Positions 54,415 to 61,267 of a stretch of DNA of 64,000 nt are shown piece after piece (position 1 is the stretch's first letter; each line of letters opens with the position of its first letter). Made by a program: the position numbers and the translations under genes. The notes under the pieces are model-generated. The model saw only the letters and a list, made by a program, of their open reading frames with translations. It was not told the DNA's origin and made no database searches. Source of the DNA: Stappia sp. ES.058 (GTDB taxonomy: Bacteria; Pseudomonadota; Alphaproteobacteria; Rhizobiales; Stappiaceae); the NCBI RefSeq assembly GCF_900105595.1, contig NZ_LT629784.1, positions 4,197,001 through 4,261,000 on the forward strand, read 5' to 3'.

Positions 54415-54928
54415 GTCCAATCTTGACATCCTGTCGGAGTTTGCATCTCGGTATCCAGTAGACGTGAAGGCGGCCGCAGAGGCTATTGGCGTGCGCGTTT
54501 TTTATGATGAATTGCCGGCAGGCATGTCAGGGAAAATTCAACGTGACGAGAACGGTAAATATTACATTGTAGCAAATATAAACGAGCCTGACGAGCGTCA
54601 GAGGTTTACGATTGCCCATGAGCTTGGCCACTATATTTATCACCGTTCTTTGATAGGCGATGGGGTGTCAGATTCCCCAGCATACCGAGCGCTGGATGAG
54701 TCGGTATACGAAACGACGCCCCTTGAGCGATTTCACGAGACGCAAGCTAATCGTTTTGCCGCAAATCTTCTTATGCCCCGAGCGCTGTTGAGGAAAGCAG
54801 AGGCAGAACACCCCGACGCCGACCCTAGAAGGCTGGCAGCGTTTTTTGGAGTGTCTGAAGATGCAATGCGGATCAGGCAAGGGTTGCCTACAAAAAGGCA
54901 AAAGGCCTTACAAGAAGAAGCTCTATAA
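54392..54928 (+). CDS. ImmA/IrrE-family zinc metallopeptidase
   Basis: A 178-residue COG2856 protease. The zinc motif is in FTIAHELGHYIYH (HExxH), followed at the usual distance by ETQANRFAANLLMP, which gives the third ligand. Relatives cut repressor-type regulators: ImmA of ICEBs1 cleaves ImmR, IrrE of Deinococcus cleaves DdrO. Here there is no adjacent HTH repressor; the only partner is the small membrane protein gene, which it overlaps. ATG 54392 has GGAGG upstream and is preferred to ATG 54374. AT-rich codon use marks it as foreign. A defence, stress or toxin-antitoxin-like role is a guess. Confidence 0.85.
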   Translation: MENRIRVKSNLDILSEFASRYPVDVKAAAEAIGVRVFYDELPAGMSGKIQRDENGKYYIVANINEPDERQRFTIAHELGHYIYHRSLIGDGVSDSPAYRALDESVYETTPLERFHETQANRFAANLLMPRALLRKAEAEHPDADPRRLAAFFGVSEDAMRIRQGLPTKRQKALQEEAL

Positions 54929-54979
54929 GCTCTAGTCTCTAGTAGCTGAGCTACAAGTGCAGTCGTAGAGTCTCACTCC

Positions 54980-57373
54980 TCAAATCGGGTTCGCCAGCCT
55001 GACGGGCCGTCCGGGTGCCAGTTCCGAGGCGGCGGCGACGATGGCGTCGGCATCGATCCCGAAGTGGTGATGCAGGTCCGCGATCGTTCCGGTCTGGCCG
55101 AAGTGCTCCACGCCGAGCGCTGCCGTACGGTGGCCGCAAACCGAGCCGAGCCAGGCGAGTGTCGCCGGATGGCCGTCGATCGCCGTGATCATCGTGCAAT
55201 GGGCGGGAAGCGGCGCAAGAAGCCGTTCGATGTGGCTCATCGCCCCCCGGCTACCGCGCTTGCGCATGCGCATCGCCGCGTGCCAGCCGGCGTTCAGCCG
55301 GTCGGCCGAGGTCACCGCCAGCACGCCGATGTCGCGCCGGTCGGTGCCGATGCGCCCCGCAGCCTCGATCGCTTCCGGCCCGACGACGCCCTGATAGGCA
55401 ATCACCACCTCGCAGTTGGGGCCGGGTTCGCGCAGCCAGTAGGCGCCGTCGATCACGCCCTGGCGAAAAGCCTCGTCCTCGCGCCGCGCGGGCTGTTCCA
55501 GTGCCTGGGTCGAAAGCCGCAGATAGACCGATCCGCCGGTCTCGTCGCGCAGCCAGGTGCGCTCGTCCGGGTCGCCCTCGCCGTCGCGCTGCATGTAGTC
55601 GAAGCTCCAGTCCATCAGGATCGACAACTCGTCGAGCCATGCGGGTTCGAAGGCGGCCAGCCCGTCCTGGCTCATGCCGATCAGCGGGGTGGCGACCGAC
55701 TGGTGCGCGCCGCCTTCCGGCGCCAGCGTCACGCCCGACGGCGTGCCGACCACCAGGAAGCGGGCGTCCTGGTAGCAGGCGTAGTTGAGCGCATCCAGTC
55801 CGCGCGAGATGAAGGGATCGTAGAGCGTGCCGACCGGCAGGAGGCGTTCGCCGAAGAGCGAATGCGACAGGCCGGCGGCCCCCAGCAGCAGAAACAGGTT
55901 CATCTCCGCGATGCCGAGCTCGATGTGCTGGCCCTTGGGCGAAAATCCCCATTTCTGTGTCGAGGGGATGCGCTGGTCGCGGAAGGTGTCGGCCATGTCC
56001 TCGCGCGAGAACAGTCCGCGCCGGTTGACCCAGGGGCCGAGGTTGGTGGAAACGGTCACGTCCGGAGAGGTGGTGACCACGCGCTCTGCCAGCGGATGAT
56101 CGGATTTCGCCAGTGCGTCCAGGATCTTGCCGAAGCCGGCCTGGGTGGAGAGCACCTTGTCGTCGAGGAACTGCGGCCCCGGCGTCGCGACATGCGGCGA
56201 AGCATGCCGGCGCGCGCCCTTGGCGAAGAACGGCGTCTTCTTGACGAAGGCGTCAAGCTCGGCGGACCTCATGTCGAGGCCTTCCGCAGGCTCCCATTCG
56301 TGCCCTTCGCGCACGCCCATGGCATTTCGGAAGGTCTCCATCTGCGCCGGCGTCATCAGCCCGGCGTGATTGTCCTTGTGTCCGGCGAGCGGCGTGTTCC
56401 AGCCCTTGATCGTATAGGCGAGGAAGGCGACCGGCCGGTCGTGCTTTGCCTGTTCGGCGAAGGTCTGCGAAAGCGTCTCGACGCAGTGGCCGCCAAGGTT
56501 GGTCATCAGTTCGAGAAGCTCGGCGTCGGAACGCCGCTCGATCAGCGCCGTCACCGGACCCTGGTCGCCGATGTCGTCCAGAAGCCGATTGCGCCACGCC
56601 GCCCCGCCCTGGAAGGCGAGCGCGGAATAGAGCTGGTTCGGGCAGCTGTCGATCCAGTCGCGCAGCGCGTCTCCGCCCTCTTCCGCGAAGGCTTCCTGCT
56701 GCAGCGCGCCGTGTTTCACGAGCACCACGTCCCAGCCGAAGGCGCCGAAGATCGCCCGGATGCGGCCGGCGAGGCCTTCGCGCACGACGCCGTCGAGGCT
56801 CTGGCGGTTGTAGTCGATGATCCACCAGGTGTTGCGCAGCCCGTGCTTCCAGCCCTCCTGCAGCGCCTCGTAGACATTGCCCTCGTCAAGCTCGGCGTCG
56901 CCGACCAGCGCCACCATGCGCCCTTCCGGCCCGGGTTTTGCCCAGTTCTTGGCGCCAAGATAGTCCTGAACCATCGAGGCGAAGGCCGTGATCGCGACGC
57001 CGAGACCGACCGAGCCGGTGGAGAAATCCACGTCGTCGACGTCCTTGGTCCGGCTGGGGTAGGACTGCGCGCCGCCATAGGCCCGAAACGCCTCCAGCTT
57101 GTCGCGGGTCTGGTTGCCGGCGAGATACTGCATGGCGTGAAACAGCGGCGAGGCATGCGGCTTCACCGCCACCCGGTCCTGCGGCCGGAGGCTGGTGAAA
57201 TAGAGCGCGGTCATGATCGACGCCATCGAGGCGCAGGAGGCCTGGTGCCCGCCCACCTTCAGTCCGTCCGGGCTTTTTTCGCGCAGGTGGTTGGCGTTGT
57301 GGATCGTCCAGCAGGAAAGCCACAAGAGTTTGCGCTCGATCTGCTTCAGACGGGTCTTGGCGGGCGTCGTCAT
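54980..57373 (-). CDS. mdeB: Homodimeric 2-oxoacid dehydrogenase E1 component (MdeB/AceE-like)
   Basis: A 797-residue thiamine-diphosphate enzyme with a transketolase-type N-terminal domain (HNANHLREKSPDGLKVGGH), the ThDP motif VGDAELDEGN...DYNRQSLDG, a pyrimidine-binding domain (GIAEMNLFLLLGAAGLSH) and a C-terminal domain. It is AceE-like, not a true transketolase. Its place after a methionine gamma-lyase gene and an Lrp gene matches the mdeRAB set of Pseudomonas putida, where MdeB acts on 2-oxobutyrate made by the lyase. So 2-oxobutyrate decarboxylation is the likely role. A 164-base gap with an Lrp-like dyad precedes it. Confidence 0.82.
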   Translation of the reverse strand: MTTPAKTRLKQIERKLLWLSCWTIHNANHLREKSPDGLKVGGHQASCASMASIMTALYFTSLRPQDRVAVKPHASPLFHAMQYLAGNQTRDKLEAFRAYGGAQSYPSRTKDVDDVDFSTGSVGLGVAITAFASMVQDYLGAKNWAKPGPEGRMVALVGDAELDEGNVYEALQEGWKHGLRNTWWIIDYNRQSLDGVVREGLAGRIRAIFGAFGWDVVLVKHGALQQEAFAEEGGDALRDWIDSCPNQLYSALAFQGGAAWRNRLLDDIGDQGPVTALIERRSDAELLELMTNLGGHCVETLSQTFAEQAKHDRPVAFLAYTIKGWNTPLAGHKDNHAGLMTPAQMETFRNAMGVREGHEWEPAEGLDMRSAELDAFVKKTPFFAKGARRHASPHVATPGPQFLDDKVLSTQAGFGKILDALAKSDHPLAERVVTTSPDVTVSTNLGPWVNRRGLFSREDMADTFRDQRIPSTQKWGFSPKGQHIELGIAEMNLFLLLGAAGLSHSLFGERLLPVGTLYDPFISRGLDALNYACYQDARFLVVGTPSGVTLAPEGGAHQSVATPLIGMSQDGLAAFEPAWLDELSILMDWSFDYMQRDGEGDPDERTWLRDETGGSVYLRLSTQALEQPARREDEAFRQGVIDGAYWLREPGPNCEVVIAYQGVVGPEAIEAAGRIGTDRRDIGVLAVTSADRLNAGWHAAMRMRKRGSRGAMSHIERLLAPLPAHCTMITAIDGHPATLAWLGSVCGHRTAALGVEHFGQTGTIADLHHHFGIDADAIVAAASELAPGRPVRLANPI

Positions 57374-57470
57374 GAAAATGTCCTCTCGTGCGTCGCACCT
57401 CGTTGTGTCTGACGATAGGACGGGAGCGCGACAATTTCAGGCCAATTTCGGCAAGTTTTCGATCAATAAC

Positions 57471-57495
57471 GGCAATTCTTGTTCCAGAATTTGCC
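57471..57495. promoter_or_regulatory. Lrp-like dyad upstream of mdeB
   Basis: GGCAATTCT at 57471-57479 and AGAATTTGCC at 57486-57495 form an imperfect inverted repeat around TGTTCC in the gap between mdeA and mdeB. A related dyad lies before mdeR. Binding by the MdeR homologue is inferred. Confidence 0.5.
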
Positions 57496-57537
57496 GATAT
57501 TGCACAGCATTTTCCCGAAATCGCGCAGTTTCATGGC

Positions 57538-58743
57538 TCAGGCGGCCTGCGCGCGCAGGCGGTCGAGTGCCGCCGAAACATCCGCGAGAATGTCGTCCCT
57601 TGTCTCGAGACCCGCCGACAGGCGGATTAGCCCGTCGGGGATATCATGGGCGGCGCGCTCCTCCGCCGTATAGGTCGAATGGGTCATGCTTGCCGGATGC
57701 TGGACCAGCGTTTCGGCATCGCCCAGGCTCACCGCCCGCCGTGCAAGCGACAGCGCGTTCATGAAGCGGATGCCGGCGGCCATGCCCTCGGCGAGCTCGA
57801 AGGCGACCATGCCGCCGAAGCCCGGCATCTGCCGTGCCGCGAGATCATGCTGCGGAAAGCCGGCGAGGCCCGGATAGTGCACGACCGACACCGCCGGATG
57901 CTCGACCAGCAGTTCGGCGATCGCCATTGCGTTTTGGCAATGCCGCTCCATCCTCAGTTCCAGTGTCTTCAGCCCGCGCAGCACGAGGTGGGCTGTGAGC
58001 GGCGCCATCACGGCCCCGGTCATGTCCTTCAGCCCGACGAGCCGCACCTCCTGCATGTCCTCGGCCGACCCGGCAGCAAGGCCCGCGACGAGATCGCCGT
58101 GTCCGCCCAGATACTTGGTGGCGGAATGCACGACGATGTCGGCGCCAAGCTCGAGCGGCCGGGTCAGCACCGGCGTCGCATAGGTGTTGTCGACGACGAC
58201 GCGGGCGCTGGCGGCATGGGCGACCTTGGAGACCGCCGCGATATCGACGAGCCGCATGTTCGGATTGGCCGGGCTTTCGAAATAGACGATCCGGGTTCGC
58301 TCCGAAATCGCGGCTTCAAGCGTCTTCGGGTCGCGCAGGTCGACATGGGTGACGGTGATGCCGAATTTCGCCAGGCCGTGCCGGAAGAAGGCAAAGGTGC
58401 AGCCGTAGAGCGTCTTGTCGACGATGATCTCGTCGCCCGGCGCGAGAAAGCTCCACATCACGGCGGTGATCGCGCCCATGCCGGAGGCGAAGGCGACGCC
58501 GGCCTCGCCGCCTTCCAGATCCGCGATCCGCTCTTCCAGCAGCGCCAGCGTCGGGTTGGAAATGCGGCTGTAGACATGGCCCGCCCGCTCGCCGGCGAAC
58601 ATTTCGCCGCCCTGTTCTGCCGTGTCGAAGGCGAAGGTCGAGGTCATGTGAACCGGCGGCGTCAAGGCGCCGTCATTGGCAAGCGGATCGTAGCCGTGGT
58701 GGATGGCGCGTGTCGCGAAACCAAGGGGCGTGTTTTTCAGCAT
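57538..58743 (-). CDS. mdeA: Methionine gamma-lyase
   Basis: A 401-residue Cys/Met-metabolism PLP enzyme. The PLP lysine is K210 in HSATKYLGGHGD. C115 in KTLYGCTFAFF matches Cys116 of the P. putida methionine gamma-lyase, which is diagnostic against cystathionine lyases. It splits methionine to methanethiol, ammonia and 2-oxobutyrate. The divergent Lrp-type regulator and the MdeB-like E1 gene downstream support this. The gene ends close to an Lrp-like dyad. Confidence 0.9.
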   Translation of the reverse strand: MLKNTPLGFATRAIHHGYDPLANDGALTPPVHMTSTFAFDTAEQGGEMFAGERAGHVYSRISNPTLALLEERIADLEGGEAGVAFASGMGAITAVMWSFLAPGDEIIVDKTLYGCTFAFFRHGLAKFGITVTHVDLRDPKTLEAAISERTRIVYFESPANPNMRLVDIAAVSKVAHAASARVVVDNTYATPVLTRPLELGADIVVHSATKYLGGHGDLVAGLAAGSAEDMQEVRLVGLKDMTGAVMAPLTAHLVLRGLKTLELRMERHCQNAMAIAELLVEHPAVSVVHYPGLAGFPQHDLAARQMPGFGGMVAFELAEGMAAGIRFMNALSLARRAVSLGDAETLVQHPASMTHSTYTAEERAAHDIPDGLIRLSAGLETRDDILADVSAALDRLRAQAA

Positions 58744-58859
58744 GGGTCAGATCCTCACCGGACAAGAGACAGGCCCGCCGCCGGCGGGCTTTCCTGTGGC
58801 CAAGGTAGGGCTTGCTGCCTGCGCGTTTCTGGCGAAATATGCCACTTCAACATTATGCT

Positions 58860-58876
58860 TTGGCAGATCCTGCCAA
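58860..58876. promoter_or_regulatory. Lrp-type operator between mdeA and mdeR
   Basis: TTGGCAG and CTGCCAA are perfect 7-base arms around ATC, 14 bases before the mdeR start and within the 147-base divergent region. It is a likely site for MdeR, allowing autoregulation and control of mdeA. Confidence 0.65.
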
Positions 58877-58890
58877 TCAAAGGGGCTTTC

Positions 58891-59343
58891 ATGGACGAAA
58901 TCGACCGTAAGATCATCCGTGCCCTCCAGCGAAATGGCCGGTTGAGCAACCAGGACCTGTCGGACAAGGTGGGCCTGTCGCCCTCGCCCTGTCTGCGCCG
59001 GGTGCGCAATCTGGAACAGGCCGGCGTGATCGACGGCTATGCCGCGATTGTGGATCAGGAAGGCTACGGGCTGCCGGTCACCGTGTTCCTGCAGGTGCGT
59101 CTGGAACGCCACGCGCAGGACAGCGTTGGTACCTTCGAGGCGGCCGTGGCACGCATCGACGAGATCATGGAATGTTACCTGATGGCGGGCGATCGGGATT
59201 ATCTCCTGCGGGTCGTCGTCGCCTCGCTCGCCGACTATGAGGATTTCATCCGCAGGCGGATCCACAAGATCCCCGGCATCGCCTCGCTGGAATCGAGTTT
59301 CGCCTTTGGCGTCGTCAAGCGCAGCCAGGTGCTTCCGGGATAG
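58891..59343 (+). CDS. mdeR: Lrp/AsnC-family regulator of methionine catabolism
   Basis: A 150-residue Lrp/AsnC protein: N-terminal HTH (DEIDRKIIRALQRNGRLSNQDLSDKVGLSPSPCLRRVRNLE) and a C-terminal RAM ligand domain (YLMAGDRDYLLRVVV). Its place divergent from mdeA matches MdeR of P. putida, which responds to methionine. AGGGG lies before the ATG. The last 29 bases overlap the convergent MmcQ/YjbR gene. Confidence 0.88.
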   Translation: MDEIDRKIIRALQRNGRLSNQDLSDKVGLSPSPCLRRVRNLEQAGVIDGYAAIVDQEGYGLPVTVFLQVRLERHAQDSVGTFEAAVARIDEIMECYLMAGDRDYLLRVVVASLADYEDFIRRRIHKIPGIASLESSFAFGVVKRSQVLPG

Positions 59344-59719
59344 CGGTCGGGTCGCAGAGGCCGAGATCCGCCCGCTGCTTGCGCGTGAGTTTTGCCGCGA
59401 TCAGCCTGTGCGCCTCGCTCAGATAGGCGCGGATATCGTCATCGCTCAACGCATCATTGGTGCGAACCTGCACCCATTTGGCCCGCGCAAGATAGGGCGC
59501 CGGCACCACGCCGTCGCGCTCGCACAGCATCTGCGAGGCGAGGTCGGAGCACTTGAACGCGATGGCTTCCTCGCTCACCGGACCCCAGGTCGAGCACAGG
59601 GCAAAGATCTTCCCGCCGACCTTCCAGACCGATGCGCCGCCCCATTGAACCACACTTGTCGCGCCAGGGAGCGCGCGGCAATACGCGTTGAATTGTGCCC
59701 GTGTCATCATCTTCGCCAT
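59315..59719 (-). CDS. MmcQ/YjbR-family protein
   Basis: A 134-residue CyaY-like-fold protein of the MmcQ/YjbR family: AYCRALPGATSVVQWGGASVWKVGGKIFAL, then WVQVRTNDALSDDDIRAYLSEAHRLIAAKLTRK. The family is small, cytoplasmic and thought to bind DNA; no firm function is known. Its 3' end overlaps mdeR by 29 bases in antisense. Confidence 0.87.
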   Translation of the reverse strand: MAKMMTRAQFNAYCRALPGATSVVQWGGASVWKVGGKIFALCSTWGPVSEEAIAFKCSDLASQMLCERDGVVPAPYLARAKWVQVRTNDALSDDDIRAYLSEAHRLIAAKLTRKQRADLGLCDPTAIPEAPGCA

Positions 59720-59828
59720 TCGTCTTCAAGATTGCACTGGTCAAGCCTCGCATCCTGGTTATATCAGCATCACAGGCTGTCCCCGGACGTTGCGGGACTC
59801 CACGCGAAAAAGAACTGCGAGGTATTTC

Positions 59829-60410
59829 ATGAAAGACGTTCGTATTCTCGTTTTCTCCGGCTCGACCCGGTCGGGATCCTTCAACACGAAGCTCGCCGAA
59901 CTGGTCGCCAAGCGCGTGGACGCCGCAGGCGCGCAAGCGACACACCTCTCGCTCGCCGACTATCCGATGCCGATCTACAACGGCGACATCGAAGCAGACG
60001 AGGGTGTTCCGGAAAACGCGAAGGCGCTGAAGGAGGTGATGCAGGCCCATCATGGCGTCTTCATCGCCAGCCCCGAATACAACACCTCGATTTCCCCGCT
60101 GCTGAAGAACACGCTCGACTGGGTGTCGCGGCTGTCTGGGGACGACGAGCCGCCGGCGGCGGCCTTCAAGAACCGGGTGTTCGCGCTCGGGGCCGCCTCT
60201 CCCGGCGCATTGGGCGGAATCCGGGGGCTGATGGGGCTGCGCACGATCATGGAAATCGGCTATGGCGCCCTGGTCATCCCGGAAATGTCGACGGTCCCGG
60301 GCGCCGGCTCCGCCTTCGAAGACGACGGGGCGCTGTCGGACGCGCGCGCCGCCGGCCTGCTTGATGGCATGGTGAAGCGGTTGATTGACGAGGCGGCGTT
60401 GAGGGCCTGA
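59829..60410 (+). CDS. NADPH-dependent FMN reductase
   Basis: A 193-residue flavodoxin-fold flavoprotein. FSGSTRSGSFNTKL binds the FMN phosphate, SPEYNTSISPLLKNTLDW is the family motif around the isoalloxazine ring, and GAASPGALGG follows. It reduces FMN, quinones or azo compounds with NAD(P)H. It could in principle supply reduced flavin to monooxygenases such as those at 2.3 or 41.3 kb, but nothing links them directly. It stands alone before an AT-rich 202-base gap. Confidence 0.9.
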   Translation: MKDVRILVFSGSTRSGSFNTKLAELVAKRVDAAGAQATHLSLADYPMPIYNGDIEADEGVPENAKALKEVMQAHHGVFIASPEYNTSISPLLKNTLDWVSRLSGDDEPPAAAFKNRVFALGAASPGALGGIRGLMGLRTIMEIGYGALVIPEMSTVPGAGSAFEDDGALSDARAAGLLDGMVKRLIDEAALRA

Positions 60411-60531
60411 CCGGTTCCGCCGGGCCGGATCGCGATCCGGCAATAGCTCTGAGACAATGCGCGCATTGCGCGCATAAATTCAAAAAGTAACTTAGACGTT
60501 TATATCTATGGCTTGATACCTTGAGGGTGAC

Positions 60532-60572
60532 TTTCCGGCCCCGTTTTGACGATTTGGAAGCGGGGTCGGAAA
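60532..60572 (+). promoter_or_regulatory. Leader stem-loop upstream of pabA
   Basis: TTTCCGGCCCCG at 60532-60543 and CGGGGTCGGAAA at 60561-60572 pair at 11 of 12 positions around a 17-base loop. It lies in the gap before pabA, after an AT-rich stretch that probably holds the promoter. It could be an attenuator-like leader or a terminator for the FMN reductase gene. Confidence 0.4.
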
Positions 60573-60580
60573 ATAGCATC

Positions 60581-60593
60581 TGGCAATTTGCCA
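60581..60593. promoter_or_regulatory. TGGCAATTTGCCA palindrome before pabA
   Basis: TGGCAA and TTGCCA flank a single T, 19 bases before the pabA start. It resembles the GGCAA...TTGCC and TTGGCAG...CTGCCAA dyads of the mde genes, so an Lrp/AsnC-type regulator may bind here. Confidence 0.45.
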
Positions 60594-60612
60594 AACTCCC
60601 TCGAGGATAAGT

Positions 60613-61266
60613 ATGTCTAAAAATACGGTTGGCGGGACCATAATTGTAGACAACTATGATTCATTTACATTCAATGTTGCGCAGATTCTGGCGGAAATTG
60701 CCGGAGAAGAGCCGGTTGTTCTTCCAAATTCTGTTCCCTGGCGTGAAATCCGGAAGATCCCGCATCGTCGGATCATCCTTTCGCCCGGTCCGGGTGCTCC
60801 GTCGCGTGCGGCCGATGTCGGGTCTTCCATGGATGTCCTGCGGTTCGCGGAGTGCCCTGTGCTCGGCATCTGTCTCGGGCATCAGTGTCTTGTCGCGCAT
60901 TTCGGCGGCGATGTCGGGCGGGCGCCCGAACCGTTCCACGGGCGCATCAGCCGCATTCACTGCCGTCCCGACCCTCTCTTCGCCGGATTGCCCGCCGCTT
61001 TCGACGTGACCCGCTACCATTCGCTGATCGCGCATCGACCGCTTCCCGACTGCCTCGAGTGCATCGCCGAGACCGGAGAGGGACTGGTCATGGCTGTGCG
61101 GCATCGTCTCCGGCCACTCTGGGGTGTGCAGTTTCATCCCGAATCGATCTGTTCCGAGCAGGGCGCGGCCTTGCTCGCCAATTTCGTTCGGCCGGTCCCC
61201 TTGCGCCAGGCTGCCGGCCTTTCCGGCGCGGTCCGTGCGGCGCGTCGCGAAGCGGAAGCAGTCTGA
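60613..61266 (+). CDS. pabA: Glutamine amidotransferase subunit, PabA/TrpG type
   Basis: A 217-residue class-I glutaminase. The nucleophile is C87 in GICLGHQ, and the His-Glu pair is in GVQFHPESI; the glutamine-binding loop SPGPGAP is at about 57-63. It supplies ammonia to a chorismate-using partner. The adjacent partner has the PIKGT lysine of PabB rather than the TrpE form, so aminodeoxychorismate synthesis is preferred over anthranilate. GAGGATAAG lies before the ATG. One base separates it from the next gene. Confidence 0.85.
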   Translation: MSKNTVGGTIIVDNYDSFTFNVAQILAEIAGEEPVVLPNSVPWREIRKIPHRRIILSPGPGAPSRAADVGSSMDVLRFAECPVLGICLGHQCLVAHFGGDVGRAPEPFHGRISRIHCRPDPLFAGLPAAFDVTRYHSLIAHRPLPDCLECIAETGEGLVMAVRHRLRPLWGVQFHPESICSEQGAALLANFVRPVPLRQAAGLSGAVRAARREAEAV

Positions 61267-61267
61267 C

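Noticed and set aside
53940..54950. Prophage or integrative element
   Set aside because: No integrase, repressor or structural gene is present; only two small genes are in the AT-rich stretch.
54980..57373. Transketolase (tkt)
   Set aside because: Length, the GDAELDEGN thiamine motif and the C-terminal domain fit the AceE-like E1 family; the mde context agrees.
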